Shown: piece by piece, positions 26,146-40,108 of the stretch | How positions within the stretch are numbered: position 1 is the first letter of the stretch | Layout of the letters: each line of letters starts with the position of its first letter | From: Capniomyces stellatus | Lineage: Eukaryota; Kickxellomycota; Harpellomycetes; Harpellales; Legeriomycetaceae | Length of the DNA: 64,000 nucleotides | Assembly (NCBI GenBank): GCA_001661515.1 | Contig: LUVW01000020.1 | Span: 186,001-250,000 of the forward strand | Direction: 5' to 3' | Translations under genes and position numbers: made by a program | Notes under the pieces: generated by a model | Database searches by the model: none | The model's input: only the letters and a program-made list of their open reading frames with translations | Told to the model about the DNA's origin: nothing

Positions 26146-28026
26146 TTTGGTTTTAATTTAAAACAAAATAGCATATATTGAATTGCTCTTACAAGCGCAA
26201 GTAAAAAAGATCAAGCACCAGGTGAAGGGTGGATAATACAAGCAATCCAATACTCATTTGTTCTGGCTTTTTTTCTTCAAGATATACCTGGGCTCTTTAA
26301 ACTCTTTTTTTAAAGTGTAGTTAATTTGTGTTGCACCGATTAGCCTGCTCCTTTTTGGTAAATAATTATTAAATTAAAATAGTGTATACTTGTATTTATA
26401 TGTATAACGGTATATTTATTGTAAATAGTTCCTGGAATATTAGTTTGTTTATTAAAGCAAGAACCAAAAACAGGTATTGATAGTTTGACCGTTCCTTTTA
26501 GAAATTCGAATTACTAGATTTTAGAATTGTATTCCTTCATCTACTTGCTACACTATTTCTCCTGTATTGTGTTTAGTCTAGCAGATTGCTGTTTGTTTGT
26601 TCTTGTGTTCTTTTGGTTTTGGAATTATGTTTCAGCTCACTTTTTTATTGCAGCTTTTTTTTTCTTTCCCTTTTTCCCTTTTTTCCGACAAGCTTGTCTT
26701 TATTCAAAACTTAGCAGTCTCACCAATAAAAAATGCATTGGATTTTCCAACGTAAAAGTCACAAAGATGTACCCAATCAATTGGTTTTTAAAGCCATAAA
26801 ATCAGATCGAAAAGAAATAAAAATGTTTACAGTAACCTTTTTGACCTTTTAACTATGGCTAATTATTTTGATCTGTAGATGTTTTGGCTTAGGGAGGGGG
26901 ATTTCCTAATTACAAGTATGGCTACATCAGTAGTTTTATAAAAGTGTTGACGACTATACACATTCTGTAGCCATGCAAGGAATCCGAGCCTGTACCCTTT
27001 TATCATTGATAACCAAATAGTAATAGAAAAAAAAGCAGAATAGTCTGTGTTGAAGTGTGGTTTTAAGACAAATGCAAGGGGTCAGTCAATGCAGCTTTGT
27101 GTTATCAAGCGGTTCACATCCATAATTCCAAACAAATTTGTAAGATTTCTATTCAAGTGGGGCACTCAAACTTACAGCTTTGGGGGGGGGGGGGGGGNNN
27201 NNNNNNNNNNNNNGGGGGGGGGGGGGGGGGGGTTTAGAAGAAAAACAGAAAAAAAGACCAAGAAAAAAAAGACTAGAATTGCTTTTATATTATATAAATA
27301 TTCCTTATTTCACCAATAGTGTATTAGATCATTTAGCTTTACAAACATAACTAATGTTGGCACTTGATTTTTAAAACTTTTCATCATTGTTTTTTGGCTG
27401 TAATTCCAACAATAGGTAGTGACTTTTTTTATTTATAAAAGCTGTTTTTTTTCCTTCTAAAACGATTAAATGGTGTTAACTTATTCAATAAAGAAAACAA
27501 AAAACAGAAAGCAGAAAACAGAAAGCAGAAAAAAATGATTGATTATATTCAACAATTACGACTTATTCAATTCAATAACAAGAGTAAACTTTATGCTCTT
27601 AGAACAAGCCTAATTGGGAATTATAAAAAGTGGCCGTAAGAAAGGCTACAAAAATAAAAAAGAGTAGAACTGTAGTAGGAATCAACCGTTTAATTTTCAA
27701 GTGATCTTACAACAGGTTTAACCAGTATACTTGTTTTTTGCTTTGTTTATTTTTTTTGATAAATATCACTTGAAGTGTACGATTCTTGGATTTTTATTTT
27801 CAAAGTTACTGGTATGTATCACGACTATTGACATATATATATGTATATACTGTATATGGAGTTAAAATAACACTTATAAACTCTAATTGGGTACAGGGGC
27901 TTGCGTTTTTAAACCAACAGTAATTTGTACGGTTGATGTTAGTAAAGTGGAATCAATAAAGTGAGCATAAAACCAAAGGTGATGTAACAGAACAGGGTGG
28001 GAAAATAACACACACGGAGATTTGAT
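26146..28026. other. Intergenic with poly-G gap, 1.9 kb
   Basis: Divergent promoter region of the PhoD-type and BST1 genes. It holds a poly-G run split by 16 Ns and AGAAAACAGAAAGC-type repeats near 27497-27533. No gene supported. Confidence 0.5.
27182..27232 (+). repeat. Poly-G tract interrupted by assembly gap
   Basis: 16 G, then N at 27198-27213, then 19 G. The gap marks an unresolved homopolymer, so the true length is unknown. Confidence 0.95.
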
Positions 28027-31000
28027 ATGGAAAACAAAGCCTTTCAGCGGCGTAAGGACAGAAAAGATAAAATAGATTTGGTCGTCAGCGTAAACAACGA
28101 ACGTGCTACCAAAAAGGAGGGTACAAAAGCAGACGAAGCTCAACAAAATAGAGGACTGTTAAGGATGATAATTAGTTTAATTAAAAAGGTGTATAGACAG
28201 ATTCGGAGGGGGGCAAATACCAGTGGTAGGAGGAGAAAAGGCTATGGAATCGAGTGGTTGTGGTATATGGCAGGGTTCACAATCCTTTCGGGGGTGTTAG
28301 TGGGTGTTTCGTACTTTAAAATGATGGAAAAGGAGTCGGGGTGTATGATGTCATATATGCATCCGTACTACATAAGGCAGAAAAGTATGGAAAAGGAGGA
28401 ATGGACGCGTTTTTCAAAAAAATACTCTTTGTATTTATATCGAGAGGGAGGATTGGATTTGAATGAGGAGGTAAGTGATAAATGACGAGAATAAAAGAAA
28501 GGATGTGAATAAAGGAAAAAAGATGGTTTAAATTCAGGAACTTGTTGAGGTTGGAGAGGTAGTTAACAGCATTGTTACTTAATAGGCGTTTAGAATTCCG
28601 GTGCTTTTTATTCCAGGAAATGCAGGAAGTTACAAGCAAGTTCGTTCGTTGGCAAGAGCTAGTGCGGAGGTGCATGCAGAGTTGATGAAGGATGGAAAGA
28701 GTGCGCTTGAGAATGGGAAAATAGGACTTGATTATTTTTCGGTTGATTTAAATGAAGAGTTTTCAGCGTTGCACGGGAGATCGCTGCAGAGCCAAGCAGA
28801 GTATGTAAACGATTGCATCCGGTTTATTTTAAAGCAGTATGAGGTGAATAGGAAGAGGTACCTGAAGATGCCAGGCAACACAAGTTTTGCACAGGTGGAG
28901 TCGGTAATAATTGTTGGGCATTCGATGGGGGGAATGGTTGCACGTACAGCGTTGACAATGGATAGACATGTGGTAGGGTCGGTAAAAACGTTAATAACGC
29001 TGTCCTCACCTCACATTTCGCCAACAGTGAACCTGGATTCTGAATTAAGCAAGTTGTACGAGCGAGTTAATGAGAGATTTGTTGAGATGAAAAATAGTGG
29101 TATGTTGAATGACACAGTGCTTGTGTCAATTGTTGGGGGAAATATGGATGGTATGATTAATAGTGATTTGGCGAATTTTGAAGGACTAGTGGGAGATAGT
29201 AACGGGTTTACAGCAATGACAAGCAATGTTCGGGGAGTGTGGTTGAGTATGGATCACCAAAGTATACTATGGTGCAGGCAGTTGGTGCAGGCGTTGGCCA
29301 GATCGTTAGCGGATGTAGTTGATGCGCGATACAAGTCACAGACTGTGCAGGTGGGAGAGAGGCTTGAGATTTTTCGACAGAGATTTTTAAGCGGGGATAG
29401 TGGGCTAAAAAAAAGAGACATGGAGGGAGACATCAAGTTTTCTGAGCCGAGATTTATCGGTAAGAAAAAAAGTAGAACAGGGGATGTAGGTTCAGGTAGC
29501 GACAAAGACGGAGAGTATGTAGCAAAGATACATGAGGGTAACTCGATGGTTGTAGAAAGCGGCACAACAGGGGAGTCATCGAGGCGTGCCAGGCTGCATC
29601 TGCTAAAGAACACAGATGCAGAAGCGGGGAGAAGAGGTATGGACACAAATGTGGAGGCAGACGGAAGAAAGCATCGAGGTTTGAATGGAGGGGCGAATAG
29701 GCGGCTTGGGCTTCAAGTGTTAATTAGCTCGGCAGCAAGTGACAGTGTGAGAGAGCATGAGCACTTGTATCTGGCATGTTGCAATAAAAAGCAAGAGAGC
29801 AAAGACACAGACTTGAAACGTGTATTCACGGCGATTGGGACAGAAGACGGCAACGACAGCGAACTTTTGTGTGAGTGGATGGAGCCAATCCGGACAGCTG
29901 CGTTGCCAGCAGGGGTGCGGGGCCAGGCTAGCGAGGCGCAGTTTGTAGAGCTGGAACCCGAGGAGATGAATGGATGCGGGTATATTGGGCTTTTACAACC
30001 AGCAATAAGCAGCGAGACGAAGCTGCACAGCGGCAAGATCAGAGCAAAGTGGGCCGAGGTTAGGCTGGTGGATTTGTCGGATGCGTTGGTAAGCAACGAG
30101 AAGCCAGATTTGTTCAAGCTGCTGTTTTTCGGGAACAAAGAACTGGTGCATACACCCAGCCAAGCCGCGGGCAGAGCTGGGGCAGGTGCAATGAGGATTA
30201 GGATGGTGCTTAATGTTCCCGAAGATCCTTTTTTTGTCTATAAAGTCCAGGTGAATGCAGCTAAATTGTATGGCGGCAGGTCTGGTGGTGCGGGAATCAG
30301 TGGGTGGACGCCGCTGTGTATTAGGCAGTCGGACAGCAGGCAGTTTGAGAGCAGGTTCTGGGGAAGGTCAAATGAAGCCAACATGGCTATTCACGGCCGA
30401 GGTGCTTATGTGTTTGGACACACGGGCCAGTCTGACAAGGCGCAGTGGGATGGGCTGTTTATTGATGTGTTTTCGCTGCAGCCGCCGGATGAGGGCGTTG
30501 AAATAAAAGTCAAAGTGGATTTGTTTGCTTCGTTGGCGCGTACAGTAAATCGCTACTACATTACCATCATCACGCTGATGTTTATGTGGGCTGTTGTGTC
30601 CCAGTTTGTCCAGCTGAACACATGGATTAAACAAAGCGATGGGCTGCCGGCAAGTCCAGGCCGGAGCTATGGGGAAATCTACACCAGCTTTCCCACAACA
30701 CTGCAGGCGATGTTGGTGGGTGGATTTGAGTATAGGCTTATAACCATTCTAGCCGTTTTGTTTGCTGCAATTATGTATGCTCAGAATGCTTTGGTGCAGA
30801 ATTACATCGACTTTCGGGCGAACCAAGAGCTGTATATATTTGTCAGAAATCTGTTTTTAGGGTTCAGGGGCTCTGGTCTCTTTACGCCCTTGGTCCCCGT
30901 GATGCTTGTTCCAGTCACTTTTGGCCTATCCCTGATGATCCCGTGTGGGCTGCGGTTGTTGTGCGAGGCCATTGCCTCGGTTTTTGCCATCACTTTAAGG

Positions 31001-32224
31001 TGGAGAGTTTCAGACAAGCTGCTGAAAAAGCTTAACCAGCACAAGTCTGACCAGGACCTCAGTGGCAGCTGCAACAATGTTAAAGATTGCCCAGTAGAAT
31101 CCGGTGACGTGTCCACGCTTTCAAATAGCTGCGAGTCGTTTGACTTGGATAGCATCAACATGTTGCAAGGCCAGTGCGAGTGTTTATCGGCAGAACAGTT
31201 TAGGCTGCTGGCTAGAAACAGTGAAATGCTGTTCATGTCGCAGGGGCTTGCGGGGAAAGGGTATAGCCCCTACGGCATTGATAATGAAAACAAGCCAGGC
31301 TACAGGAGCAGGTCCAAAAATAAAAACAAGGGCGAGAAACGTGCTGACCCAATCTCGCTAGGGTCTGGATGCCTTCGCAAACGAGGCAGCTCGGTAGGCA
31401 TAGCCAATGTAGTATTGGCGGCTGTGCTCGATTTGAAGCCATTTCTGGTAATAGCCCTTGTCTCGCTGCTGGTATCTGTGTTGATCCCGTACCAGGTGAT
31501 GTTTATCATAGCAGTCATCTCGCAGTTTATATCAACGATCAGGACACTGTGTTATTTGCGGTTGGTAAAGTGGCTTAAAAGAACGATCCACAACCAAGAT
31601 CAATCGCCTTCTAGCCAGAGCGGCGGTAACTACACTGTAAGCCCGGTCGATAGTTTGGCGTGCAGTTGCTGTAGCAGCCAGATAAGTTTTTTTGCCAACC
31701 GAGCAAATTACCAGTTAGGAATTCTGTTTGTGTGGATACCACTGCTTGCCTTTTGCGTCCCAGAAACCATGATATGGCTGCGAAACATAAGCATTCATTG
31801 GTTTGAGGATACAAGCAAGTGTTCGGCGCATAGTGTGTCAAAGATAATCCCCATCCTCTTGTTGCGCCTGATATCAGCCAACTTGGTTCCGCCAACTGGC
31901 CGAAACAACTTGGAAAGGAGCTCAGACCGCTTAAGTTTAGGTTCAGGTTTAGGTTTAGACTCGGCTGGTAAACCCAGGCACAGTTACCAGTTCCCGCCAT
32001 TCAAGTACCAGATTAGCCCGTTGTACAAAAAGGTTCTTGTGAATGCTGTCTATTTATGCGTTGTTGTTTTGACAATCATGTTTGGCTTTGTTAAGCCGTT
32101 TTTGCTCTACGACTTTAATCTGGTTATTACCATTAGTCTGTTGTTGATTAATGTTCTGTCATTCCAGCCCAGGTCATTTGTGTACTTTTTCTTTCCAAGA
32201 ATCTTTGATTTATATTTTTCTTGA
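28027..32224 (+). CDS. BST1: GPI inositol-deacylase (PGAP1/Bst1)
   Basis: About 1360 residues in two exons, 28027-28470 and 28586-32224 (phase 0, GTAAGT to AATAG). It removes the acyl chain from the inositol of GPI anchors in the ER, a step needed for export and quality control of GPI proteins. The N-terminus has one membrane segment (about 79-97) and the CMMSYMHP motif typical of PGAP1. The splice junction gives FRIPVLFIPGNAGSYKQVRS, the family signature around the oxyanion region. The lipase nucleophile Ser261 lies in VGHSMGG. The C-terminal half has multiple membrane segments with long Ser/Asp-rich loops. An internal hexamer repeat encodes Ser/Gly/Leu near residue 1265. Its 3' end lies 241 bases from that of LRO1, on the other strand. 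Confidence 0.95.
31931..31960 (+). repeat. Coding AGGTTT/AGGTTC hexamer repeat in BST1
   Basis: About four imperfect TTTAGG units encode Ser-Leu-Gly-Ser-Gly-Leu-Gly-Leu in a loop between membrane segments. Confidence 0.7.
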
Positions 32225-32465
32225 TTTTTTTTTCCCCCCTTCCTCATCACTTTTACATTTAAATTTAAAATTCTCATTAATCACAAATTCAGTAATCCAA
32301 TAATTTGCGATCACTACTTGGACTAAAATAAAGTATTTTGCTTTTTTTTCTTTTTTTTTCTTTTCAAAAATAAATTAAAATCCCATTTTAAAGTATAAAC
32401 AAATGTGCCAAATATTATAAATTAGAATTAAATTTAAAAATAATTTAGGCAAAAAAAATGAACAA

Positions 32466-35408
32466 CTATATTGGTATGCGATCTGAAATCTCCTTGATGT
32501 TGGAGACGATTTTGTCAGAGTGAGTACTGTTCCCGCTGACAATTTCAATCAAGGTGGTCAAAAACTCATAGTTTCCAAGAACCCCGATATGGTCTGTAAG
32601 CACAGCATCACTTCCCATTCCAAGGTCGTCCATAAACGATCCAGGCTTGGCCATGTACTCTTGGTTGACTATTTTGACTCCATGCGGGTTAAACAGCTTA
32701 TTCCTCCACCCTTTTATTCCCATAAACCCAAGCGAAATCAAGTTTACCGTTCCATCACTAAATTGTTATATACAAGACAGTGCATTTTTTTTTCTTAATA
32801 AGAAGAAAGGAAAGTGATGAAGAGGTAAAAATAAATAGAAATTAAGGTAGGTCAATAACCAACAGTGTAATATAAAGTTTCAGTTACCCTTGCGAAAACA
32901 TAACACCGGATTTTGCATGGTCAGCGATATTGGTGCTTTGATTTATAACATACTTCAGTTTACTGGCAGTTTCACTTTTTCTACCGCCGTCTTCCGTTGC
33001 ATTTCCGCTGTTTCCAGTTTCAACATTGCTTTGGTTGAAAAACAAAGGGTTGTGCTTGTAATAGTAACCGCGCTCTGCATCGGACCCAACCCCATACAAA
33101 TTATAAATCGTCAGGTTTTTTGCTTTTGGCAGACGCTGTGTTAGTGGGTTTAGCCATGTAATCGGGTCGTGTTTGTGCTTGTCAAGCTGGTCTGTGTCGC
33201 TAAACATACCAAAATTGTTGCTTTCCAACAACGACTTTGCCGCTTTTGGATCCATGGTTTTCAACAACAGATCTATCGACTGCTCAACATCTAGACTTTC
33301 CACTACTTTCTCCTCACCATCTACATCTTTTACTATTCTCAAAAAACTCCCAAAACTTCTTTTGCCTTGTCCAGCCCCACGGATAGCACAGGTACTGTTT
33401 CTTGGACTGCTATTCGCGCGTTCACCATCAACCCCTGACTCTGCCAAATCTAAACCATCTTCTGGTGAACTACCCGCACTACCCCAAATATTCACCCCTC
33501 CCTTAGGCAGCATTCCACCCATCGACCCCCAATTCCGAAATAAATCGGCTCGCTCTGCCCGACTCATGTACTTTTCCAACAAATAGCTCGCCATTGGTTG
33601 GACAGTTTCGCTTTGCTCGCCCGATAGCAAGCTTGAGAAAGATTTTGGTGCCCCTAGCAATGGCCCTGCCACATTGACCCACGATTCCAAGTGGTCGTTT
33701 ACCCAGTTAGGCCCTCCTCCACCATGATTAGGAGACTCCACCCAGTTCATAAAATACATGACAACAGTTCCTCCTGTACAGCACAAAAAAAAAAAAAAAA
33801 ACATACCGTTTTCAATCCAAATAAACATGGTCTAGAATTAACAATAAGATATATTAATTCAATGCGCGTTTGTATTCAAACAGCACGGGTATGTACAATT
33901 TCTACTATATTGCTTACCCATTGAGTGAGTCACCAAAACTGTTTTCTCTCCCAACACCTTTTTATTCATTTCTACACGGTGCTTGATTTCCGAAAAGTAC
34001 TTGTCCCGCACCTCCAGATCCGATATTTTCAATCGCCAGTCATACGATGCCATGAACATGTTGAAATTGTCGTATCCTATTGTCGATAGATTTTCAATAA
34101 TTCTTGACCACAACCAATATCCCGACATGAAGTAATCTGCTGCCTCTAGTCCCTTTGCAACCCGCAGTCTTATCCCTTCCGGATCCAGTCCAGTTACTTT
34201 GTCCAACTTCATATGCTTTATCCAGCACGCCTTATCCGACAGCAACGACTGCAACATTGCTAAAGTGGTACAAAGCCGTTGTATTAACCATTAGTATAAA
34301 GTTCACGTCGTTTTATAATATCATAGTTGTATATTGACTTACTAAAAGTTCCCCAAACCCGCTTCCTGAAATAGCCCTTGAAGCACCCATGTGTGCTCCA
34401 GCTTTCTAGCCCTGATGTAATGACTCCAGGAATTAATATAACAGGGTGTTTGGGTTTGATATTCTTTTTTTTAACCATGCTTTTTGCTGGCTCAAAAACA
34501 CCCTCTGTCACTCGATCTTCAATCTCTTCTCTCTCAATTTTCATCAGCTTGAATAAGTTTTTTTTCATTTCTTCGGAAAAAAACCCCTTGGACTTGTTAT
34601 GAGCAAAGTCCCATCTATCGCCAGTCAGATACGACAAACTCAGCTGCAGCTCTTTTATCTTGCTGTCGGTATATCCGCCCTCATCCTTGTTCAAACTCGC
34701 ATAAATAACTCCTAAAATCACGCCTATCAGCACCCAAAGTGTCTTGCTTTTCAACTGAACCTTTTTAAAAACGTCCCTCTTTTTAAAAACGTCTCTCTTC
34801 TTAAGCGCACCATTAGCACCATTCTTTACACTCGTGTCCAGTTTCTGTGGAGTTTCAGGTTCTAAGATCTCCTCTACTGCTTCTTTGCATAAACTTGCAG
34901 TCTTTTGCAACTTTAGTGGTTTAACACTGTGGTTAGATGCAATAGACTCCTTTTTTGCTTTGCCGCCCCCATTTACACCCCCCGTTGACTTTGCCTTTCC
35001 AGAAGTCTTGTTCTTTCCTTTGTTGTTGGTACCTCTTTTTACCAAACTTTTTGGCACAGCTTCAATCCCTGCAAAACATATATTGTCATATCTTTTTTAG
35101 TACATTATTGGCTGTTGAAGATGGTAACTTGTAAAAAGTTAACAAAAAATATATGTATGTATACAATGCCGATAGATATTGTATAGAGCTTGTTTATCCT
35201 CAAAAAAAAATACTTTTCTGTTATCACTTTATTTCCTTCACTTGCCTGTTGTGCTTGATGCATTTCTATTTGAGGTTGGTGCGTGTTTGCCGTTTTTCTT
35301 CTTGTTCGGTTTTAAATTGCTTTCGTTTTCCTTGGTTTTAAAGTAATTTAAAATGTCGTAAAACTTGCTTTGGCCCTCGGTGTCCAACTTTTTGCCTGGT
35401 TTACTCAT
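32466..35408 (-). CDS. LRO1: Phospholipid:diacylglycerol acyltransferase (PDAT, Lro1)
   Basis: 802 residues in five exons: 35408-35246, 35068-34343, 34259-33918, 33773-32888 and 32757-32466. It moves an acyl chain from phospholipid to diacylglycerol to form triacylglycerol at the ER. Exon 1 is Lys-rich and cytosolic; a membrane anchor (KTLWVLIGVILGVIYASL) follows. The LCAT-like domain has HPVILIPGVITSGLESW, the lid-type GCFKGYFRKRVWGTF, nucleophile Ser409 in HSMGG (split by intron 3), Asp707 in GDGTV (codon 706 split by intron 4) and His762 in TDH, so the triad is intact. Intron 1 uses a GC donor (ACAG|GCAAGT); a GT donor nearby would break the frame. The downstream exon has no ATG at its 5' end, so exon 1 is required. 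A low-complexity insert lies in exon 4 (residues roughly 480-600). Confidence 0.94.
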
Positions 35409-36199
35409 ATTATAAAGAAGAAATAAAAGGAGCAGCTCTATTAAACAGGATGCTCTTTGCGGAAAGCAATATACAAATCTGTGTGAGTACCTAGAATTAT
35501 TATTTTTTGGGTCGAGTTGGTGTGTCCCATGTAAAACCTCTGGGGTATAGTTTAGTAATTAAACAAGTTGCTATAAAAGTAAATGGAAATCTGTTGAATT
35601 GTGTTTATGTTTAGTAATTCCTTTTTGCTATTAATAAGCTTCGGACTATATTTAATTAAGAAGCGAATCTTTTGTTGGTAAACTTTAAAATTAGATCAAG
35701 ATTATTTTTGGCTCGATGGGTTTTATCTGGGGATATCTGCTATTTAGCTGGTGTTACATAATTCAACAAATAGTAAAATGGGGTTTAAAAGCAAAAATCA
35801 GCTGAAATTCAATTTGCCGAAAATGATTTTCGACAAATCAAAAGCCTGTAATTACGCTCTGTATAATCAACCATAATGCCTCTAAACTAAACAAATAGTG
35901 CAAGGTTACTTACTTTTTACCAGTAAAAGAATTTCAAAACTTAATCTATTCATTCATATAATTAATGGCTATCTAATAAAAAAAATAAACCATGGTAAAG
36001 CTGAATCACTATCAATTAAATAAACCAAACCAAATTAAACTAAACTGGGTTAAGCAAGATAACTTGAATAAAGAGTTTGGTCATAGTAAATTACAAAGTA
36101 CAAATATAGCAGTCTATACTAGTGAATGTCATGATATGAATGTGCAAAAGGCGTGGTGGCTATGGAAAAAAGGAGAGAAGAAAAAAGACATGGATTAAA
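35409..36199. other. Intergenic
   Basis: Upstream region of LRO1 and 3' region of ABCA-A on the same strand. AT-rich; one plus-strand frame (35992-36180) has no recognisable features. Nothing else seen. Confidence 0.5.
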
Positions 36200-39100
36200 T
36201 CAGTCACATGAATCTGCATCGTCATCACCGATAATTCTCAAAAAGACCTCGTCCAATGATGTTTGACTGATTCCCCAGTCGTCTATATGATACTCGGCCT
36301 TGTTTTTGTTGATTTCGCTATACAGACGTGAAATAAGACCAGTGGTGGGCTCGAATTCCCAAGTTACAAGGTTGGAAAAGCTGTCTATAATTTTTGCATC
36401 GGCTGGTAGCAAGGATTGAATGTAGGTCTTAGAGTGCTGGATATACTCGTCCTTGGCGCTTATCATCAACAAGAACCCGCTTCCGTAAAGCTGTTTGAGT
36501 CTTAGCTGGGTTCCGAGACAGCGCATAGTTCCATGGGCCATAATTCCAATTTTAGAGCAAAGGACTTCAGCTTCCTCCATACTATGGGTGGTGATAACAA
36601 TTGTTCTTCCGTGTTTGTTGCTGTTGATAACGTTCCAAACGGTTCTGCGCACCTCTGGATCAAGACCGGTTGTTGGTTCGTCAAGAAACACGACGCTTGG
36701 ATTGCCAACAAATGCAATTGCTATGCTGAGCCTGCGCTTTTGGCCTCCAGAAAGATGCTTGGATAGTCTGCCTTTTTGTTCTTGGAGGTCCATGTTTTTT
36801 ATAACCTGGTCAACAACGGCTTTTTCCTCTGCAGGCGAAATGCCTTTGAGCCTAGCAAAAAAGTACAGGTGCTCTTCTGCTGTCAGATCGGGCCATAGGA
36901 TGTCGTGTTGCGGGCAGATGCCAATGTGGCGGTACACCTGTTTGGTTTCAGTGGTGACATCAAACCCGGCCAAAGCAGCAATACCAGAGCTCATTTTGTA
37001 TAGTCCAGACAGCATAGAGATAACGGTGGTTTTTCCAGCACCGTTAGGGCCCAGTAGGCCAAAAATATCGCCTTTCTCGACAGCAAAAGTAACGTCTTTA
37101 ACAGCCAGCTTTCCGCTGGGGTAAACCTTTCTTACACGCTTGAGGATGAGCGGGCAGCTGTCTGGCACATCGCCTCCAAGCACACGCGCTCTTTCGTCCT
37201 TAACGTCATTGTCCTCCAAGCTCAACTCCTCCTCGTCCAAAGGTCCTGAGTCAGCTTGTATGGGCATTTCCTTTTTGAAAAAGTCAGTAACAAAAAAGTG
37301 CCATGGTCTGTTGATGCCATACTCGGAGGGAAGGACAATGTTCAGATAAATCGCCATTGTCATCAGCACAAACCAACCAACAACAAGGGCTATAATGCAG
37401 GTCAGCACCTCATCGCCAAGCACTAGATCTCCAAGCACATACCCAGATCGGATTGTTGAAACTGCAGCGCCGTTCAGCTTGCCCATTGCCCGATACATGG
37501 CAAATGGCGGCCAAATCAAGTATGCAAATGGCACGCTGCTGGTGTATATCGTTGAAATCGCGTTGTCGATTATGACACCCCAGATAATAATCAAATATGT
37601 TGATATCAGCGCAATCTGGCTTTTGTTAAACAGAGAGCTCAAGAAGAAGGCGATAGCAATTTGGACGTGGCACCACACGAATAGCAGTAGCAGCAAAACA
37701 GCTGGACTCGTTTGGGTAAACATTTCCAGCTTGAAACCAAACCCTCCAATCAAGAAAAACACCGAGCTGAATACCGCCAAAATGAAAAAGTGAATGTAGT
37801 GCGCTATGTAGTAGTAACTGTACTTTAGCCCGTTCATCCTCATCATCACCAAAATCCGACCCTCCTTTTCGCTAACCAGCAATAACACAAACACCGAAAT
37901 CAAAAACGATATTCCGAATGGGTTTAGAGTCGCACCAATAATACTGCCAATAGGTATCCGATACCTCATATAGTATGCCTGGGGCATGGCTCGAAGCCCG
38001 TGTACAATCGATGCCTGGACATTTCCTGTTGCTGACCGCAAAAAGCCCACACTTAACTGCGTCTGCTGCGTAATCATCCTGTCCATAATCAATGGGTACG
38101 ACCCCGCTGCCTCTATTTGCGAGTTGGTGCCGATTTGGAGCGTGTATTTCCACTCGAGCTCCTCAGTGCTTATTTTCTCAAATATAATTGCCCCCCATGG
38201 CATCTGCGCAACAATTGATCCGACTTTGGAAAAATAGTTAAGAATCAAGTTGTAGTTTCCATCTCTGCCTGTGTTTAGTCTTATCGCATTGAACACGCCT
38301 GGGTCTACACTTGAAAATTGCCCAATCACATCGTTAATTATACTTTTCAACTTGTCGTCAATATCTTCAGCCGATAAATCATCGTACTCTGCAGACTCGA
38401 ACCAAGGCGATGCCAGCAAGCCATTTGGCCCAATTGCATTTCCGGTCGGCGTGCTTAAATTCCCAATATTCACCCAGAAATTCGTATCCAACTGCCCAAG
38501 CAACCCTGCACTTTTACGCGCCTTCAGCATATCCTGAACCTGCTGGCTTGTTACAATCTTTTGGATTCCTGTCAACCCGGCGTTGGCGCCTGTACCCGGT
38601 GCTAAAGCCGATACGTTTAAAGGCACCATTGGTACTCGTTCCTGATACCCTGCTCCTCCATTAGGCGCATCCCTGACAAGCGACCATTGCAGTTTCTGAT
38701 TGGTCATATATTTCACTAGATTTCTTGTCAGAAAATCGGTACTTAGCCACCCGCCAAGTGGATCCGGCTTCCCCGTGCTATTTTGTTATTTTTTACATTG
38801 ACAATTTAAAAATTATACCGTACACAGCCATTTTGAGTTAGACAAATAAAAAATAGGCGTGTTCATTATGGAAATTTCAGAAAGGTATCGTAATCAACAC
38901 TTACGTATCAACACGAGCTGGCATGACTACTCTTGGGTTTTTCTCGTAAGGATTGTCAAAGTTATAACCGTGATCAAACTGCCAGGAACAGCTAGGCATA
39001 CTGTCTGTCAGTCTGTACGTTCTCGCCCGTCTTGATGCATCAACAATATTAATCGGTAGAATGTACCTGTTTGTACCATTAAATTTTACCCCTTTGAGCC

Positions 39101-39407
39101 CTGAATCAAACTCTCCACCGTCAATAACAATGGATTTTCCATCGCGTGCTGACGACGACGGCATATTGAACTCATCCGTGATGTTTTGGTTTGAGCACAT
39201 CAGGTAGTTTTGGGGCGAAAAGTTGCTTTCTATCACACCTCGCAGTATTATCCCAAATATCCCGCCAAAAGCCACCATAAAAAAGGGACAAATCGCTACA
39301 TACAAAATGTTTATTTTCAACTGCCGTTTCTGGAACGACAGCTTGCTTCTCACTAAAGCTCTAAACTGATACGTCCTCCTCTTGTTTATTTCGTTCGTAT
39401 TATCCAT
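36200..39407 (-). CDS. Half-size ABCA-type ABC transporter (copy A)
   Basis: 1026 residues in two exons, 39407-38905 and 38777-36200 (phase 2; junction reads DT|TGKPDPLGGW). It has a membrane segment at about 38-60, a large lumenal or extracellular region, a cluster of about six segments (roughly 450-680), then one nucleotide-binding domain: Walker A GPNGAGKTT near 745, signature LSGGQKRRLS near 842 and Walker B VVFLDEPTTGLDP near 864, all canonical. This single TMD-NBD layout matches the half-size ABCA proteins of plants, protists and some fungi. ABCA members usually move lipids; the substrate here is unknown. It is a clear paralog of the gene at 51592. Start ATG 39407 is the first ATG in frame and matches the QFRALxRSKxSxQKRQ start of copy B. 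Confidence 0.93.
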
Positions 39408-40108
39408 CTTTCGCCGAGTTTGCGAGCACAAAAACTTTAAATTCCGAGTGGTTTGACTCTGGTGTTTATCGAGTTGGCTAACGCCGGGTATACACGGGTT
39501 ATATCGTCAACAGCTGAGGCACGATAATCTTGAGAAAAATATCTCTGTCAACTTTTTGTACCTCTTTTACTAGTTAAAGCTATTTTGACCAAGTTGATAA
39601 ATTAATATTGGCTTGTCTATCTTATTTTAGCTTTCTAGTGCTCGCCGTGGAAACATATATTTATACAGATAAGCTACTGCTTTTCACCATTTTTTTTTCT
39701 CCTAAAATATTTAAAAAAAAAGATGAAATTCGTTCTTTTGCCTGGCTTTTATTACTAATACATTGGATGACATCAAAGTTAGAGCACAAACTTTCGGATT
39801 TATAACTTTACAACGACAATAGGTTAATTTGTCTGGTCAATAGCAAGCCTTAACTCGACTTTTTAGTTGAATTGCCCCCAAACGTTTTAAACACACTATA
39901 TTTATCTTATTTTTTATTGCAGGCCTTTATATTTTTGTAATTTTAGTTGCTTTTGCTAAGCGATTGGCAAAACTAAAATTGCTGTCGATTTTCAATAATA
40001 TTGAAAATTGTTGTTGATTATTGCTTTTACATTTCCTCAATTTTAAAGTTTGATTATTAAGTTAACGATGAGCGTTTGACGAATTAAAAATTAGTCTGCT
40101 CTTGATTC

